Below are positions 17,067 to 26,037 of a DNA stretch of 64,000 nucleotides, one piece after another; positions within the stretch are counted from its first letter, which is position 1; each line of letters opens with the position of its first letter. The notes beneath the pieces are model-generated. The model had not been told where the DNA came from. It worked only from the letters and a program-made list of their open reading frames with translations, and made no database searches. Origin of the DNA: Gemmatales bacterium (GTDB lineage Bacteria; Planctomycetota; Planctomycetia; Gemmatales; HRBIN36). The position numbers and the translations under genes are program-made. Location: the NCBI GenBank assembly GCA_025060195.1, contig JANXCQ010000003.1:126722-190721 (forward strand), written 5' to 3'.

Positions 17067-18734
17067 TCAGGAGGAATAAAGCGCTTCTAGGAGATGGCGG
17101 TATTTCTCGAAAACGAAATGTCGGCGGATTTTTAAGCTGACCGTAAGTTCCTCGGCTTCGACACTAAAGGGTCGCGGCAGCAGCACAAATTGACGGATTT
17201 GTTCCCAGGGAGGCTGGTTGATCAGGAGCCGATCCAATTCCTGACGGAAAAATTCCATGACCACAGGATGACGCGTGAGCGACTCCAGACTTAGGTGGGC
17301 CAGCGAGTGCTCTTGGGCTAGTTGGTGCAAGGTTGGTGCACGCGGTACGATCAGGGCCGTCAAGTAACTGCGACCCTCCCCATAGACTACTGCCTGCTCA
17401 ATGTGGGGGCTGCTGACCAGAAGATTTTCCAAGTCCGTAGGAATCACCTTTTTACCGTTAGAAAGAACCAATAAATCCTTCTTCCGACCTGTAATGGTCA
17501 GGAACCCCTCTTCATCTAAAAAACCAAGGTCGCCTGTATGGAACCAACCCCCAGCTAGCGCTTGTTCAGTCGCCTCCGGATTACGCCAATAGCCGGGAGT
17601 AACGTTCGGCCCGCGCACCAGGATTTCACCGTCCTCGGCAATACGAATTTCTACACCAGGCACCGCTTGTCCCACGGTCCCCAGTTTGTTGTGTTCCAGG
17701 CGGTTGAAACTAACGACAGGCGAAGTTTCGGTTAGTCCGTAACCCTGAAGCAAAGGCAGCCCGGCCTCCCAATACGCCTGTGCAACGGCTACTGACAACG
17801 GAGCACCGCCCGAATTGAGCCGTTCGATCCGCGAACCGAAGATCGTGCGGAGTCGGTGCCGCTGTCGTTCCGGATCCTCATCGCGGCAGAAGGCAAGAAT
17901 CTTTTCGTAAACTCGAGGCACCGCGGCAAACGAGGTCGGTTGCACCTGCTGTAAGTCGTCAACGATAGTGTCCACCGATTCGGCCAACACGAGTAAGAAA
18001 CCTCCGGCCAGGCTGAGGTAGTAATCCACCAGGCGACCATAGATGTGGCTATAGGGCAACCAACTGAGCACCACGGTGTGCGGTCCCAGGTGGAGCGACG
18101 CAAGCATTGCCAACGCGTTGCTCAGCAAGTTACCGTGCGTGAGCATGACCCCCTTCGATTGGCCCGTGGTACCCGAAGTATACATAATGGTGGCTAGCGT
18201 GTCGCGGGATAGTCCGGCGAGACGCTGGGTCAGTTCCGAGAACTGCCGCTGTCGTAAGCTCCAACCTCGCGTTAGGAAGCTATGCCAAGACTCGACGCCC
18301 GGGCCAGCATCGGAAAAACAGATCACTTTTCTAACGGGCGGATGGGCTGCCCATTCTCGGACGGCTTCTGCCATTTTCGGCGTGCTCACAAATACCACCT
18401 GTACCTCGGCATGTTCCATTTGCTGAATCACTTGCGGAGCGGGCAGTGGCGCATGCGCAGGCACACACACGGCACCTGCGGCAAGAATACCCAAGTCCGT
18501 TAATATCCATTCCACTCGGTTCTCCGACCACAGGCCGACTCGTGCTCCAGGTTGCACACCCTCTGCCACTAAGGCTGAAGCTATCGCCAACATGCGCTCT
18601 GCTAAGTCGTGCCAAGAGTAATCCTGCCACCAACCGTGCTGTTTCCATCGCAACGCAGGACGGCTTCCCCAGCGCTCCGCTTGGTTCAAGACCAAAGTCG
18701 GCAAGCTATTGATTGAGTCCATGATTTTCTCCAT
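17067..18734 (-). CDS. Long-chain fatty acid-CoA ligase (AMP-forming)
   Basis: ANL-superfamily adenylating enzyme of 555 residues that should activate a fatty acid with ATP and transfer it to CoA. The P-loop-like motif YTSGTTGQSKG is at 185-195, the A5 motif is GYGLTETSP, and the hinge region reads TGDLGFLDEEGFLTITGRKKDLLVLSNGK in pieces typical of long-chain acyl-CoA synthetases. The C-terminal segment LTVSLKIRRHFVFEKY carries the lysine usually required for adenylation (K of SLKIRR). The length is a little below the roughly 600 residues of the related FadD15 group. An ATG four codons downstream (MDSINSL) is an alternative start. It stands alone between gene-poor regions; its role in lipid degradation or synthesis is not shown by context. 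Confidence 0.88.
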   Translation of the reverse strand: MEKIMDSINSLPTLVLNQAERWGSRPALRWKQHGWWQDYSWHDLAERMLAIASALVAEGVQPGARVGLWSENRVEWILTDLGILAAGAVCVPAHAPLPAPQVIQQMEHAEVQVVFVSTPKMAEAVREWAAHPPVRKVICFSDAGPGVESWHSFLTRGWSLRQRQFSELTQRLAGLSRDTLATIMYTSGTTGQSKGVMLTHGNLLSNALAMLASLHLGPHTVVLSWLPYSHIYGRLVDYYLSLAGGFLLVLAESVDTIVDDLQQVQPTSFAAVPRVYEKILAFCRDEDPERQRHRLRTIFGSRIERLNSGGAPLSVAVAQAYWEAGLPLLQGYGLTETSPVVSFNRLEHNKLGTVGQAVPGVEIRIAEDGEILVRGPNVTPGYWRNPEATEQALAGGWFHTGDLGFLDEEGFLTITGRKKDLLVLSNGKKVIPTDLENLLVSSPHIEQAVVYGEGRSYLTALIVPRAPTLHQLAQEHSLAHLSLESLTRHPVVMEFFRQELDRLLINQPPWEQIRQFVLLPRPFSVEAEELTVSLKIRRHFVFEKYRHLLEALYSS

Positions 18735-20146
18735 GCCGTATGGTTCGTCATTGCTTATTTCTAAGCCTACTAACCAATCCAGGAAAAAATAGCGGGTTCA
18801 GATAAAGGGTAAGCGCCCTAAATAGAGTGAGAGAAGCTAAATGAAATTTCAGCTTCCTATTAGATTGTCAAGCTGTCGATCTCCCTCCAGTAGTCTAAGG
18901 TTTTACCTTCAGTAACAATATAGACCCAGGAAGTCCAACTAGGCTCATAGGCTGCAGGTCGAGTAGGTCGAACCCGCGGACGACGTGTAATCTAAGTGAC
19001 GTGACCCTTCAAAGCTGTGCGTTGGATTGCGGAAGTCTTTAAGGAAAAGACACATAGGATGGCGGATGAACAAGTTAGCCAAAACTTTCCGCCTATAGGC
19101 CAATTATCTCTCCGGAGTAGATGCTCGGTATGGTGGCTCCGTAAACTAGCCCGATCGGAAGCCATGTCAGGGCGGTTCGGGCCAAGCCGCGAGATTTTAT
19201 GACCACGACTACTGAGAGGTCGTGGCTCAAGCGCGCGGCGGAACGTTCATAATTCTCCCTGGATAGGCCCCAAAGCTCGGGCTTAGATTGGACATTTAGT
19301 TAGGACATTTGTCGCCTCGCCGAGAACTATAGGAGACTGATAGCCTGCATGGAATGGTATGGTATTACCCTTCGCAAGATTGCTGATTGTCGAAGAGGTC
19401 AACACTTAGGAGTATCCATGGTGCTGAGCTCGAAAGGCGATCGTAATCGTCTCGAGCTAGTTGCATGGCTAGGCAACGATTGCTCAAAACACAGTTAGCT
19501 CTGCTATATGAACCGAAAAAATAGGACGCTTTGCTTTCAACGGATTACTTAGACACCGTCGAATGCGAGGGAAAACTAAAATCAACTCCATTTCAAGAGC
19601 GTTACGCTGAACTGCTATGATCACATCGTCACTTTTTCGCAGTTAGGACTAAACTCTGGCTAATTCCCGATTGTAACGCTCATGACTTAGCTCGAGCATC
19701 CTATTTAGCAAATGTAAGAATTGCCGGTTCTTTGCATCCCTAACTAGCGCTAATCGCTAAGCACATTGCTAACTGCTCATTGAAAAAGTGCGAATCTGAT
19801 AAATACGGCACTAAGTCTCGTTAGTTGCCCAGCAATAAAGCCGTGTCAAGTTGCTGTATAATACGTTTGGGAGAAAGTTACTGGAAGTATATACGCAAGT
19901 TTTTATGCGTATCCCTAATTCCAAAGATCACAAGAGGATGCATTAGTATCACAACGGCCAGGGACGACTAAAGTCGGCTGCATGAAGCGACAGCGCCTAA
20001 AACGCAGACACGGTAAGCGAGTTCGGCAAGACAACTGCGCCCGTGTTTTCGATTTTGCGACATAAACATGTAGCCTAGCTATCAAATAGATTGAAACAAT
20101 CGCCGCCGTAAGGGAAGCTCAATCGCAACAAAGCCTGTCTCTTTTC
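18735..20146. other. Gene desert upstream of the transposase remnant
   Basis: No gene could be supported on either strand; the longest frames are short and compositionally unremarkable. Visible inverted repeats are GAAGCT/AGCTTC (18833-18838 with 18851-18856), CCACGAC/GTCGTGG (19203-19209 with 19219-19225, 9-nt loop), GCCCGA/TCGGGC (19149-19154 with 19177-19182) and ATACGCA/TGCGTAT (19891-19897 with 19906-19912). The region probably contains decayed sequence, since its downstream end merges into a transposase fragment. Confidence 0.5.
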
Positions 20147-20375
20147 TATTGCGATGCTCTGGCCAATCTAGGAGATCTTATTCTGGGCATTGTCCCGACA
20201 ACCAAGGGGCAGGATGAGTCAACTGTGATGGAAGCTGCTCCTGACGTTTATTCCATCGAGGTAGCGCTGATAGATATGACCTATGACAGCGCGCAAACTC
20301 ATGCGTAGCTTCGAGAACGCCAAATCAAGCCGTTAGCTGCCGCCATGAGAAATGCTCGGCTGCAGTTCGTCTTTC
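20147..20375 (+). pseudogene. Decayed DDE transposase fragment
   Basis: Translated in one frame, this stretch gives LANLGDLILGIVPTTKGQDE, then IEVALIDMTYDSAQTHA, a TAG stop at 20306-20308, and in the same frame LRERQIKPLAAAMRNAR. The last two blocks resemble the conserved second-aspartate region of IS4/IS5-type transposases, where a hydrophobic strand ending in D is followed by YDS, then LRxxGIxP and NxR. The stop codon, the missing N- and C-terminal parts and the absence of terminal inverted repeats show it is dead. The upstream 150 bases contain basic-rich translated pieces that may be more of the same gene. The identification rests on motif recall, and a different decayed protein is possible. 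Confidence 0.4.
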
Positions 20376-20611
20376 ACCAAAATTCTTACTAGCGACCAGG
20401 GTACTCTGGCTCATTTGATTGGCAAACGGAAGCGCTCTCGCGCTACCGCCGAGCAGGATGAGAGATAAGTAACTGATCTGCACGTCTAGGACCTTGGCTC
20501 AGCTGGTCAATGCATTAAGCATGGTGTTTGCATTAGAAACCGCTGTGTAAGTGTTTTTATGCGATGGGGAAAACATAAGGCGTGGCCCTATACTGAGGAA
20601 GGGAAGATGCC

Positions 20612-21385
20612 ATGCCGCAGCGAATATTTTGGTTACCGACGATCACGGCGGAGGGGGCAATGCAGATGGCCCTGGATGAAGTCTTGCTCGAGCGGGCGGG
20701 GCAGGGCCATAGTTGTTTCCGTGTGTACTATTGGTCGGAGCCGACTTTGAGCCTCGGTTATTTTCAACAGGCGGCAGAGAGATTGCAAAATCCAGAGTTA
20801 GCGGCGTTACCGTTCGTGCGGCGTCTAACCGGTGGGGGCGCCATCGTTCATGGACAGAGCGTTACCTGGCCGGCGGGCGAGATGCTCCGTGAATGCACAT
20901 ATGCGTTAGCCCTGCCTGCGACCGTGGTGGCGCAAAAGCCCGCGGCTTGTTGGCATGATGAAGTGCATCAGGCGCTATGCGAAATCTTGCGTCAAAACGG
21001 TGTGCTGACTAACATGGTGCCTCGCGCGACTTTGTGCCGCCGGGAAGCAGACGACACCTCGGTGCCTCAGCGCAACCCAATCGCACCGACGCCTCGCTCA
21101 GGAACACCGTTTTTGTGCTTTGCGGAACCCGCTCCGGGCGACATCGTTTGGCAGGGACGAAAAATTGTCGGCAGTGCTCAACGGTTACGCCGTAGCGCCT
21201 TACTGCAGCATGGCTCGATTTTATTGCCCGTTTCCCTCGGGAACATTGAAACGCTGGTGTTCCCTTGGTTAGACACACTAGGATTTGCCGTGGAACCAGC
21301 ACCCTGGCGCGACGAAGATTGGCAGCGGGCACGGAACTTAGCTGAGACCAGGTATGCGCGCGACAGTTGGAACCTCCGTCGCTGA
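20612..21385 (+). CDS. Lipoate-protein ligase / octanoyltransferase (LipM-LplA family)
   Basis: Cofactor-transferase-fold enzyme of 257 residues that attaches lipoate or octanoate to lipoyl domains. The substrate-binding motif RRLTGGGAIVH is at 70-80, and GRKIVGSAQRLRR with the catalytic lysine K184 is followed by LLQHGSILL. C169 in FLCFAEPAPGDI sits where LipM-type octanoyltransferases have their acyl-accepting cysteine, which leans toward LipM over LplA. Between the RRLTGGG histidine and TYALALP there are about ten extra residues (SVTWPAGEML) not usual for the family. The initiating ATG at 20612 is used because the alternative upstream frame is unrelated. The gene is convergent with the MFS gene, 11 nt apart. 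Full-length 2-oxoacid dehydrogenases, its expected targets, are not in this window. Confidence 0.8.
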   Translation: MPQRIFWLPTITAEGAMQMALDEVLLERAGQGHSCFRVYYWSEPTLSLGYFQQAAERLQNPELAALPFVRRLTGGGAIVHGQSVTWPAGEMLRECTYALALPATVVAQKPAACWHDEVHQALCEILRQNGVLTNMVPRATLCRREADDTSVPQRNPIAPTPRSGTPFLCFAEPAPGDIVWQGRKIVGSAQRLRRSALLQHGSILLPVSLGNIETLVFPWLDTLGFAVEPAPWRDEDWQRARNLAETRYARDSWNLRR

Positions 21386-21396
21386 TACCGGGCGTA

Positions 21397-22839
21397 CTAC
21401 TCAGGCAAGGGTTTTCCTTTCGTCTCGGGAGCGAAGGGCAGGATGACTAGCGGCAGGAGGTAAATGAGCGACAGGGTCAGCGCTGCATACCGCAAAGGAG
21501 TGTCAATACTGCCGATGCTACTGAGCCAAGTCAACTCGGAAAGTCCTTGCTGGGCCCGTTCGGAACCGGGAGGGGCAGCGTAGAGGCCTGTAATCAGGCC
21601 CAGACCCATCGGGCCAGCGGCGGCGATGTAACGGGCGACGTTATAGCAAAATCCTGTGCCCGTGGCCCGTAAGCGGGTCGGATAGAGTTCCGGGAAGTAG
21701 ATGGCAAATCCCCCGAACACCATGAGCGTGCTGAAACCTAGTACGGGGATCATCCAGAAAATCTGGTGCGGTTCCTTCATGAAACCGAACACCATCACGG
21801 TCGCGCTTAGAGCTAGTAGATAGGCAATCACGAAGGCGATGCGGCGATTTGTCCAGGCGGTGAGGAGGCTGAACAGATAAATGCCGAAGAAGGCTCCCAG
21901 GTTTTGCAGAAACGAGGTCAGGAAAACATAATGACTTTGCTCCTCTTTAGGCACGAAGGAACGCACCAGTTCGGGGGTCCAGAAACCAATGCCCCATAAC
22001 CCGACGACGCCGCAGAACGCTAAAGCGACGCCGATGAAGGTATGGTAGCGCCAGCGTGGGTCAGCGAACATTTCGCGCAGGTCGCCCAGTTGTTTGGCCG
22101 CTTCCGTTTGTTCCCGTCGAGCCAACGCCTCTTGGGCCCGCAGCCAACTTTCGGGTTCGCGTAAGCGCCAACGAATCACCACCACGAGCAAGGCGGGCAG
22201 AATGCCAACCAGAAATACCAGCCGCCAAGCGGTCAATCCAGCTAAGCCCTCTTCGGGAGCCAAGCCGAAAATCAGCCGATAAATCACCGCGGCCAACATG
22301 TTGCCCACGGCGGATAAGGCCTGCAACAGTCCTAAAGCAAACGGACGAGCACGAGCCGGCATCACTTCGGCCACCAAAGCCACGCCCGCAGCAAATTCGC
22401 CACCGACTCCCATCCCCGTCAGGAAACGATAGACGGCGAAATCCCACCATCCTACCGACAGTGCCGACAGGCCCGTAAAGAGCGAATACATGAGTATGGT
22501 GATCATCATAGTGCGTGCCCGTCCCCAGCGGTCGCCAAACATGCCGAAAACCAAGCCCCCCGTCGCCCAGCCGAGGATGAAAATACTCGTGGCATAGCCG
22601 CCGTAGCGCGTGACTTCGGGATGTTGTGGATTCGCTGAGTGGCCCAGTAAATCCACCAAAGCGGGCTGACGCACCAGAACGAAAAGCTGTTGGTCCATCG
22701 TGTCGAATAACCAGCCTAACGCTGCCACAACTAGCACGAACCAGTGGTAACCGTTGAGTTCCGACCACCAAGGCCCAGTGATTAGTGGCGTATCTGGCCG
22801 AGCCGCGGATGCTGAAGGCGACATGTCGGGAGCATTCAT
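21397..22839 (-). CDS. MFS transporter (sugar/organic-acid proton symporter type)
   Basis: Major facilitator permease of 480 residues when started at the ATG giving MNAPDMSPSASA; the longer frame runs back into the preceding deacetylase gene and its first 97 codons are not membrane-like. Twelve predicted helices are seen. Helix 1 contains the acidic pair of FDTMDQQLFVLVR, and the loop between helices 2 and 3 carries GMFGDRWGRARTMM, the MFS signature. A second, cytoplasmic copy-like region (PETKGKPLPE) ends the protein, as in the sugar-porter and aromatic/organic-acid symporter families. The substrate is not identifiable. It starts five bases after the PIG-L gene stop, so they form a transcription unit, possibly uptake plus deacetylation of an N-acetylated sugar derivative. 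Confidence 0.87.
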   Translation of the reverse strand: MNAPDMSPSASAARPDTPLITGPWWSELNGYHWFVLVVAALGWLFDTMDQQLFVLVRQPALVDLLGHSANPQHPEVTRYGGYATSIFILGWATGGLVFGMFGDRWGRARTMMITILMYSLFTGLSALSVGWWDFAVYRFLTGMGVGGEFAAGVALVAEVMPARARPFALGLLQALSAVGNMLAAVIYRLIFGLAPEEGLAGLTAWRLVFLVGILPALLVVVIRWRLREPESWLRAQEALARREQTEAAKQLGDLREMFADPRWRYHTFIGVALAFCGVVGLWGIGFWTPELVRSFVPKEEQSHYVFLTSFLQNLGAFFGIYLFSLLTAWTNRRIAFVIAYLLALSATVMVFGFMKEPHQIFWMIPVLGFSTLMVFGGFAIYFPELYPTRLRATGTGFCYNVARYIAAAGPMGLGLITGLYAAPPGSERAQQGLSELTWLSSIGSIDTPLRYAALTLSLIYLLPLVILPFAPETKGKPLPE

Positions 22840-22844
22840 ACGGA

Positions 22845-23753
22845 TTACCACACGAATGTCTGAGCGATAGTTGTGCCCTGGGATGGGTCTGCCACTTTGT
22901 TCCTGGCCGAGTGCCAAATAAATCCGAACAAACGCTCTTTGGTTGCTTCGTCCAAAGGAGCGCCATACTCGCACGGCTCGAACACTTCCGCGTACTCTAC
23001 GCGAGCACCGTGCTGCGGCCCGTAGACTTGGATCAATAAATCGCGGAACCGTTCGGCCTGACGTCGTAATCTCGGCAGGATCTGTTCGGCCAGCCACTGC
23101 CGACGTGCCGCATCTTCGCGGGGTACGCAATGTAACTGGCCCGTGTTATATGGCAACCATTCGTAAAACTGCGACTGATGACAATGCAGCATTTCAAGGA
23201 TCGTGCTCACCACGGGACCTACGTCAATCGCGACCTCGGCACGAAACGGATAGGGCTTTTGAAATTCGTCGGGCAAGTAGCAGATGACCGGGTCGCGGGG
23301 CAGGTGGGGTACATCGCTGGCAATCGCCGGCACAGTCACCAGGTAGGCCGCATCCTGAACCAATTGGCTGGTATAGCGGTGGTCGGGATGATAATCGTTG
23401 GGGCGATGAGTCAGCACCAGATCGGGGCGAAACCGTCGAATCAGGCGAATGAGCCAGAGGCGATTTTCTAAGGTCGGCAGTAATTCCCCATCCGGTTGTG
23501 TGCCCACTTCGCACTCGGCCCCTATCACTGCACACGCCGCGGCGAACTCTTGCCGGCGTCGCGCTGCTAACCTCGGCCCCGGTTGCTCATGATGCCCCGC
23601 TTGGCCGTTGGTTACGCTCACCATCTTCACGACATGACCAAACTGCCGATAGTACGTGGCCAAGCCGCCCGCATGGTATTCGCAATCGTCCGGGTGGGCT
23701 CCGATAATGAGCAAGCGCAGCGGCGGGAATGAACTGGCTGGTTGAAATTCCAT
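22845..23753 (-). CDS. PIG-L family deacetylase
   Basis: Zinc-dependent LmbE/PIG-L deacetylase of 302 residues when started at MEFQPASSFPP, which has an AGGGGG ribosome-binding site; the upstream 39 codons of the longer frame do not look coding. The zinc/catalytic motif AHPDDCEYHAGG lies near residue 18, and the later zinc histidine motif is in RPNDYHPDHRYTS. Family members remove acetyl groups from N-acetylglucosamine-containing compounds such as GlcNAc-inositol or bacillithiol precursors. Planctomycete genomes carry many paralogues, so the substrate cannot be read here. No signal peptide is apparent, implying a cytoplasmic enzyme. It is the first gene of the pair with the MFS transporter. 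Confidence 0.88.
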   Translation of the reverse strand: MEFQPASSFPPLRLLIIGAHPDDCEYHAGGLATYYRQFGHVVKMVSVTNGQAGHHEQPGPRLAARRRQEFAAACAVIGAECEVGTQPDGELLPTLENRLWLIRLIRRFRPDLVLTHRPNDYHPDHRYTSQLVQDAAYLVTVPAIASDVPHLPRDPVICYLPDEFQKPYPFRAEVAIDVGPVVSTILEMLHCHQSQFYEWLPYNTGQLHCVPREDAARRQWLAEQILPRLRRQAERFRDLLIQVYGPQHGARVEYAEVFEPCEYGAPLDEATKERLFGFIWHSARNKVADPSQGTTIAQTFVW

Positions 23754-23963
23754 GTTGCCCCCTGGTTTTTTCTTCACCGGCCGTTCTGCGATTGGGCAAG
23801 TCTTTCTCGCGTCTGCCGCCGGGATAATGCCATAAGTTATGGCTTCGCCCCATGAAAAACCAGTCCACATCGGCTTGCCGTCTGCGTAAGATCAATTCGA
23901 GGACGCACTGTGGGCACATCGGCCTTCCTTGGCCGTGCGCGGCTCGTCAACTGGAGGTGCTCC

Positions 23964-24641
23964 ATGCCCAGCCCGTTTCCCGGAATGGACCCGTATCTAG
24001 AAGACGCACGCCTCTGGCCGCAATTTCAACACGAATTTCTGTCTCAGTTGGCCGAATTTATTCGTCGCAGGGCCCGCGCGGAATATTCTTTGCGGCTGGA
24101 CGAATACAGTTATACGCATAACTTGACACTGTTTACCTCCGTGGTTCAGGAGGAACATCGCGAAAAGTTCCTGGAAATTCGCACCCGCAATAACCGTCTG
24201 GTTACCCGCATCGAGTTGCTTGGGATTGGTATTCGCACACTTTCTACGGGCCGCGATCATTACCTACGCTTGCGCCAAGCCACCCAGCAATTGGGAAGTA
24301 ACCTAGTGGAAATCGACTTGGTCCTGCAAGGCCAAAGCCCGATCCCGGTTGACCGGGCACAACTCCCTCCGTTTGATTATCTGGTCTGCGTGTCGCGTGT
24401 CCGCCGACCTGATTGTTATGAGGTTTACACCACCACCCTCGACCGCCGGCTGCCCCGCATACGTGTTCCCATGCTCCCCGACGATAACGATGTAGTGGTT
24501 GACCTCCAGGAAATCTTCGACCGCACCTATGACCGCAGTTTCGCCCAGCAACTCGACTATCGCAAGCCGCCGCCAGTTTTGTTGCCTGATGAAAGCGCCC
24601 GTTGGGTCGAACAAGTCTTACGGCCGTATCGCATCTCCTAA
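23964..24641 (+). CDS. DUF4058 family protein
   Basis: Protein of 225 residues beginning with the diagnostic MPSPFPGMDPYLE. This start is preferred over the longer frame because a CTGGAGGTG ribosome-binding site lies directly upstream. The body includes DEYSYTHNLTLFTSVV, KFLEIRT and FDYLVCVSRVRRPD segments found in DUF4058 proteins of planctomycetes and cyanobacteria. The family has no established biochemical role; the fold is thought to resemble restriction-type nucleases in related Uma2-like groups, but no such active site is asserted here. Members typically occur as many genomic copies. It is followed 54 nt downstream by the DUF4416 gene in the same direction. Confidence 0.85.
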   Translation: MPSPFPGMDPYLEDARLWPQFQHEFLSQLAEFIRRRARAEYSLRLDEYSYTHNLTLFTSVVQEEHREKFLEIRTRNNRLVTRIELLGIGIRTLSTGRDHYLRLRQATQQLGSNLVEIDLVLQGQSPIPVDRAQLPPFDYLVCVSRVRRPDCYEVYTTTLDRRLPRIRVPMLPDDNDVVVDLQEIFDRTYDRSFAQQLDYRKPPPVLLPDESARWVEQVLRPYRIS

Positions 24642-24695
24642 CCGGGCCCATCCTCTTCCGCCTCGACCTCGGTGATAGTTATAAGAAACGTCGTC

Positions 24696-25247
24696 ATGGC
24701 CCAGCCGAAGCCTCATCCGCCTGTGGTGCTAATCGTGGCGGCGTTTTCCCGTCATGAACAGGCGTTACAATGGGCGCAACAACGATTGCAAGAACATTTC
24801 GGTCCGATCCTCGCAGTTTCCCCGTCGTTCCCCTTTGACCATACGGACTATTACACCGCCAGCATGGGAACCGGTCTCCGCAAACAGCTCCTCGCCTTCC
24901 ACGAACTCATTGCTCCCGACCAGCTTCCCGACATTAAGCACCTGACCAACACCATGGAAAGCGAACTAGCCCATTCAGGCAAATTTCCAGAGCCACGGCC
25001 TATCAATCTCGATCCCGGTTATCTCGACACCGGCAAGTTCATCTTAGCCAGTACCAAGAATCACGCCCATCGCATTTACCTCCGCGACGGTATTTATGCG
25101 GAAGTTACTCTTTATTACGAAAACAAGCGGTTTCGCCCTTGGCCTTGGACTTACCGCGACTATCAACAGCCGCTTGTGCTGGATTTCCTGGAACAAGTAC
25201 GTACTTGGTACCGCCAACGCCTTGCAGCGCATGCCGACGGCACTTAG
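24696..25247 (+). CDS. DUF4416 family protein
   Basis: Protein of 183 residues from the ATG giving MAQPKPHPPVVLIVAAFS; a GTG eight codons upstream is an alternative. Recognised DUF4416 blocks are SPSFPFDHTDYYTASMG, then NLDPGYLDTGKFILASTKN, then HRIYLRDGIYAEVTL, and the C-terminal PWTYRDYQ. The function of the family is unknown. In other bacteria members often sit near cell-division or nucleotide-metabolism genes, but here the neighbours are DUF4058 and, 377 nt later, the EVE operon. No membrane segments or signal peptide are visible, so it is probably cytoplasmic. Confidence 0.88.
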   Translation: MAQPKPHPPVVLIVAAFSRHEQALQWAQQRLQEHFGPILAVSPSFPFDHTDYYTASMGTGLRKQLLAFHELIAPDQLPDIKHLTNTMESELAHSGKFPEPRPINLDPGYLDTGKFILASTKNHAHRIYLRDGIYAEVTLYYENKRFRPWPWTYRDYQQPLVLDFLEQVRTWYRQRLAAHADGT

Positions 25248-25624
25248 CCGCTCATATCTAGCCACCGTTGCAGTGTCTTCATCGTTCGATCGCCCCCGTT
25301 TGCCCTCAGGATGCCAATCAGGCCCAACATGATTATGCTCGACGAGCCTTGCCCAGAAGCATGCACTAGCGGCCGACTAGCAACTTACTACTAAGAATCC
25401 ACCGTCGGACTGACCAAAATGGGCAGGATAATTTTTTACGTGAGCGCCTCTCAACGATTTTTAACCTTCCGGCTTAGTAAGACCAAGTGCTATGGGCTTG
25501 CGCTCACGCTAATATTCTAAATGCCGCAATCACCGCCTATCATCCGCCATTAGGCCCATCGGTTACTAAAATGACAAAGGACTAGCACTTACAAAGAGGA
25601 TTATCAAAAGAACGGGAACCGCCC
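25248..25624. other. Intergenic region with a long inverted repeat
   Basis: No gene is seen. CGTGAGCGC at 25439-25447 pairs perfectly with GCGCTCACG at 25500-25508 (9 bp, 52-nt interior). The interior holds a T-rich run and no obvious further stem. The repeat lies about 115 nt before the EVE operon, so it could be part of its leader; otherwise nothing is seen here. Confidence 0.45.
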
Positions 25625-26035
25625 ATGGCCTATTGGCTTTTCAAAGAAGAACCGTCGCATTATTCCTTCGACGACTTGGTCCGCGACGGTCAGACCCGTT
25701 GGGACGGCGTGAGCAACGCCCTGGCTCGTAAGAACCTTGCTCAAGTACGTAAGGGCGATCTCATCTTCTACTACCATACCGGCAAAGAAAAAGCTATTGT
25801 CGGCATTATGGAAGCCATCTCCGACGCTTATACCCTACCAGAAAACCCTAAGCTTTATGCTGTCGACGTGCGCCCTGTTGAAAAACTCCTACGTCCTGTA
25901 CGCTTAGAGGAAATTAAGGCCGAACCTGTTTGCGCACATTGGGAGTTAGTTCGCTTGCCGCGCTTATCCGTCATGCCCGTCCCAAAGTCCATCTGGAACT
26001 TGATTCTCAAGCTCTCGCGACGACCTGCGGCATAA
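25625..26035 (+). CDS. EVE domain protein
   Basis: Small protein of 136 residues covering a whole EVE domain: WLFKEEPSHYSFDDL at the start, then WDGVSNALARKNL, GDLIFYYHTGKEKAIVGIME, and a terminal RLSVMPVPKSIWNLIL. EVE domains belong to the PUA/YTH-like fold and bind modified bases in DNA or RNA; the aromatic-cage residues expected for this (W at the start of the WDGVSN block and others) are kept. Its stop codon is two bases before the start of the ABC ATPase gene, so it is translated from the same message, an unexpected pairing. It is slightly short at the C-terminus (typical members are nearer 150 residues) but not broken. Confidence 0.88.
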   Translation: MAYWLFKEEPSHYSFDDLVRDGQTRWDGVSNALARKNLAQVRKGDLIFYYHTGKEKAIVGIMEAISDAYTLPENPKLYAVDVRPVEKLLRPVRLEEIKAEPVCAHWELVRLPRLSVMPVPKSIWNLILKLSRRPAA

Positions 26036-26037
26036 GC

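Noticed and set aside
22840-23130. Long N-terminal extension of the MFS gene
   Set aside because: The extra residues are basic and low-complexity and overlap the PIG-L gene; the ATG at 22839 gives a normal protein.
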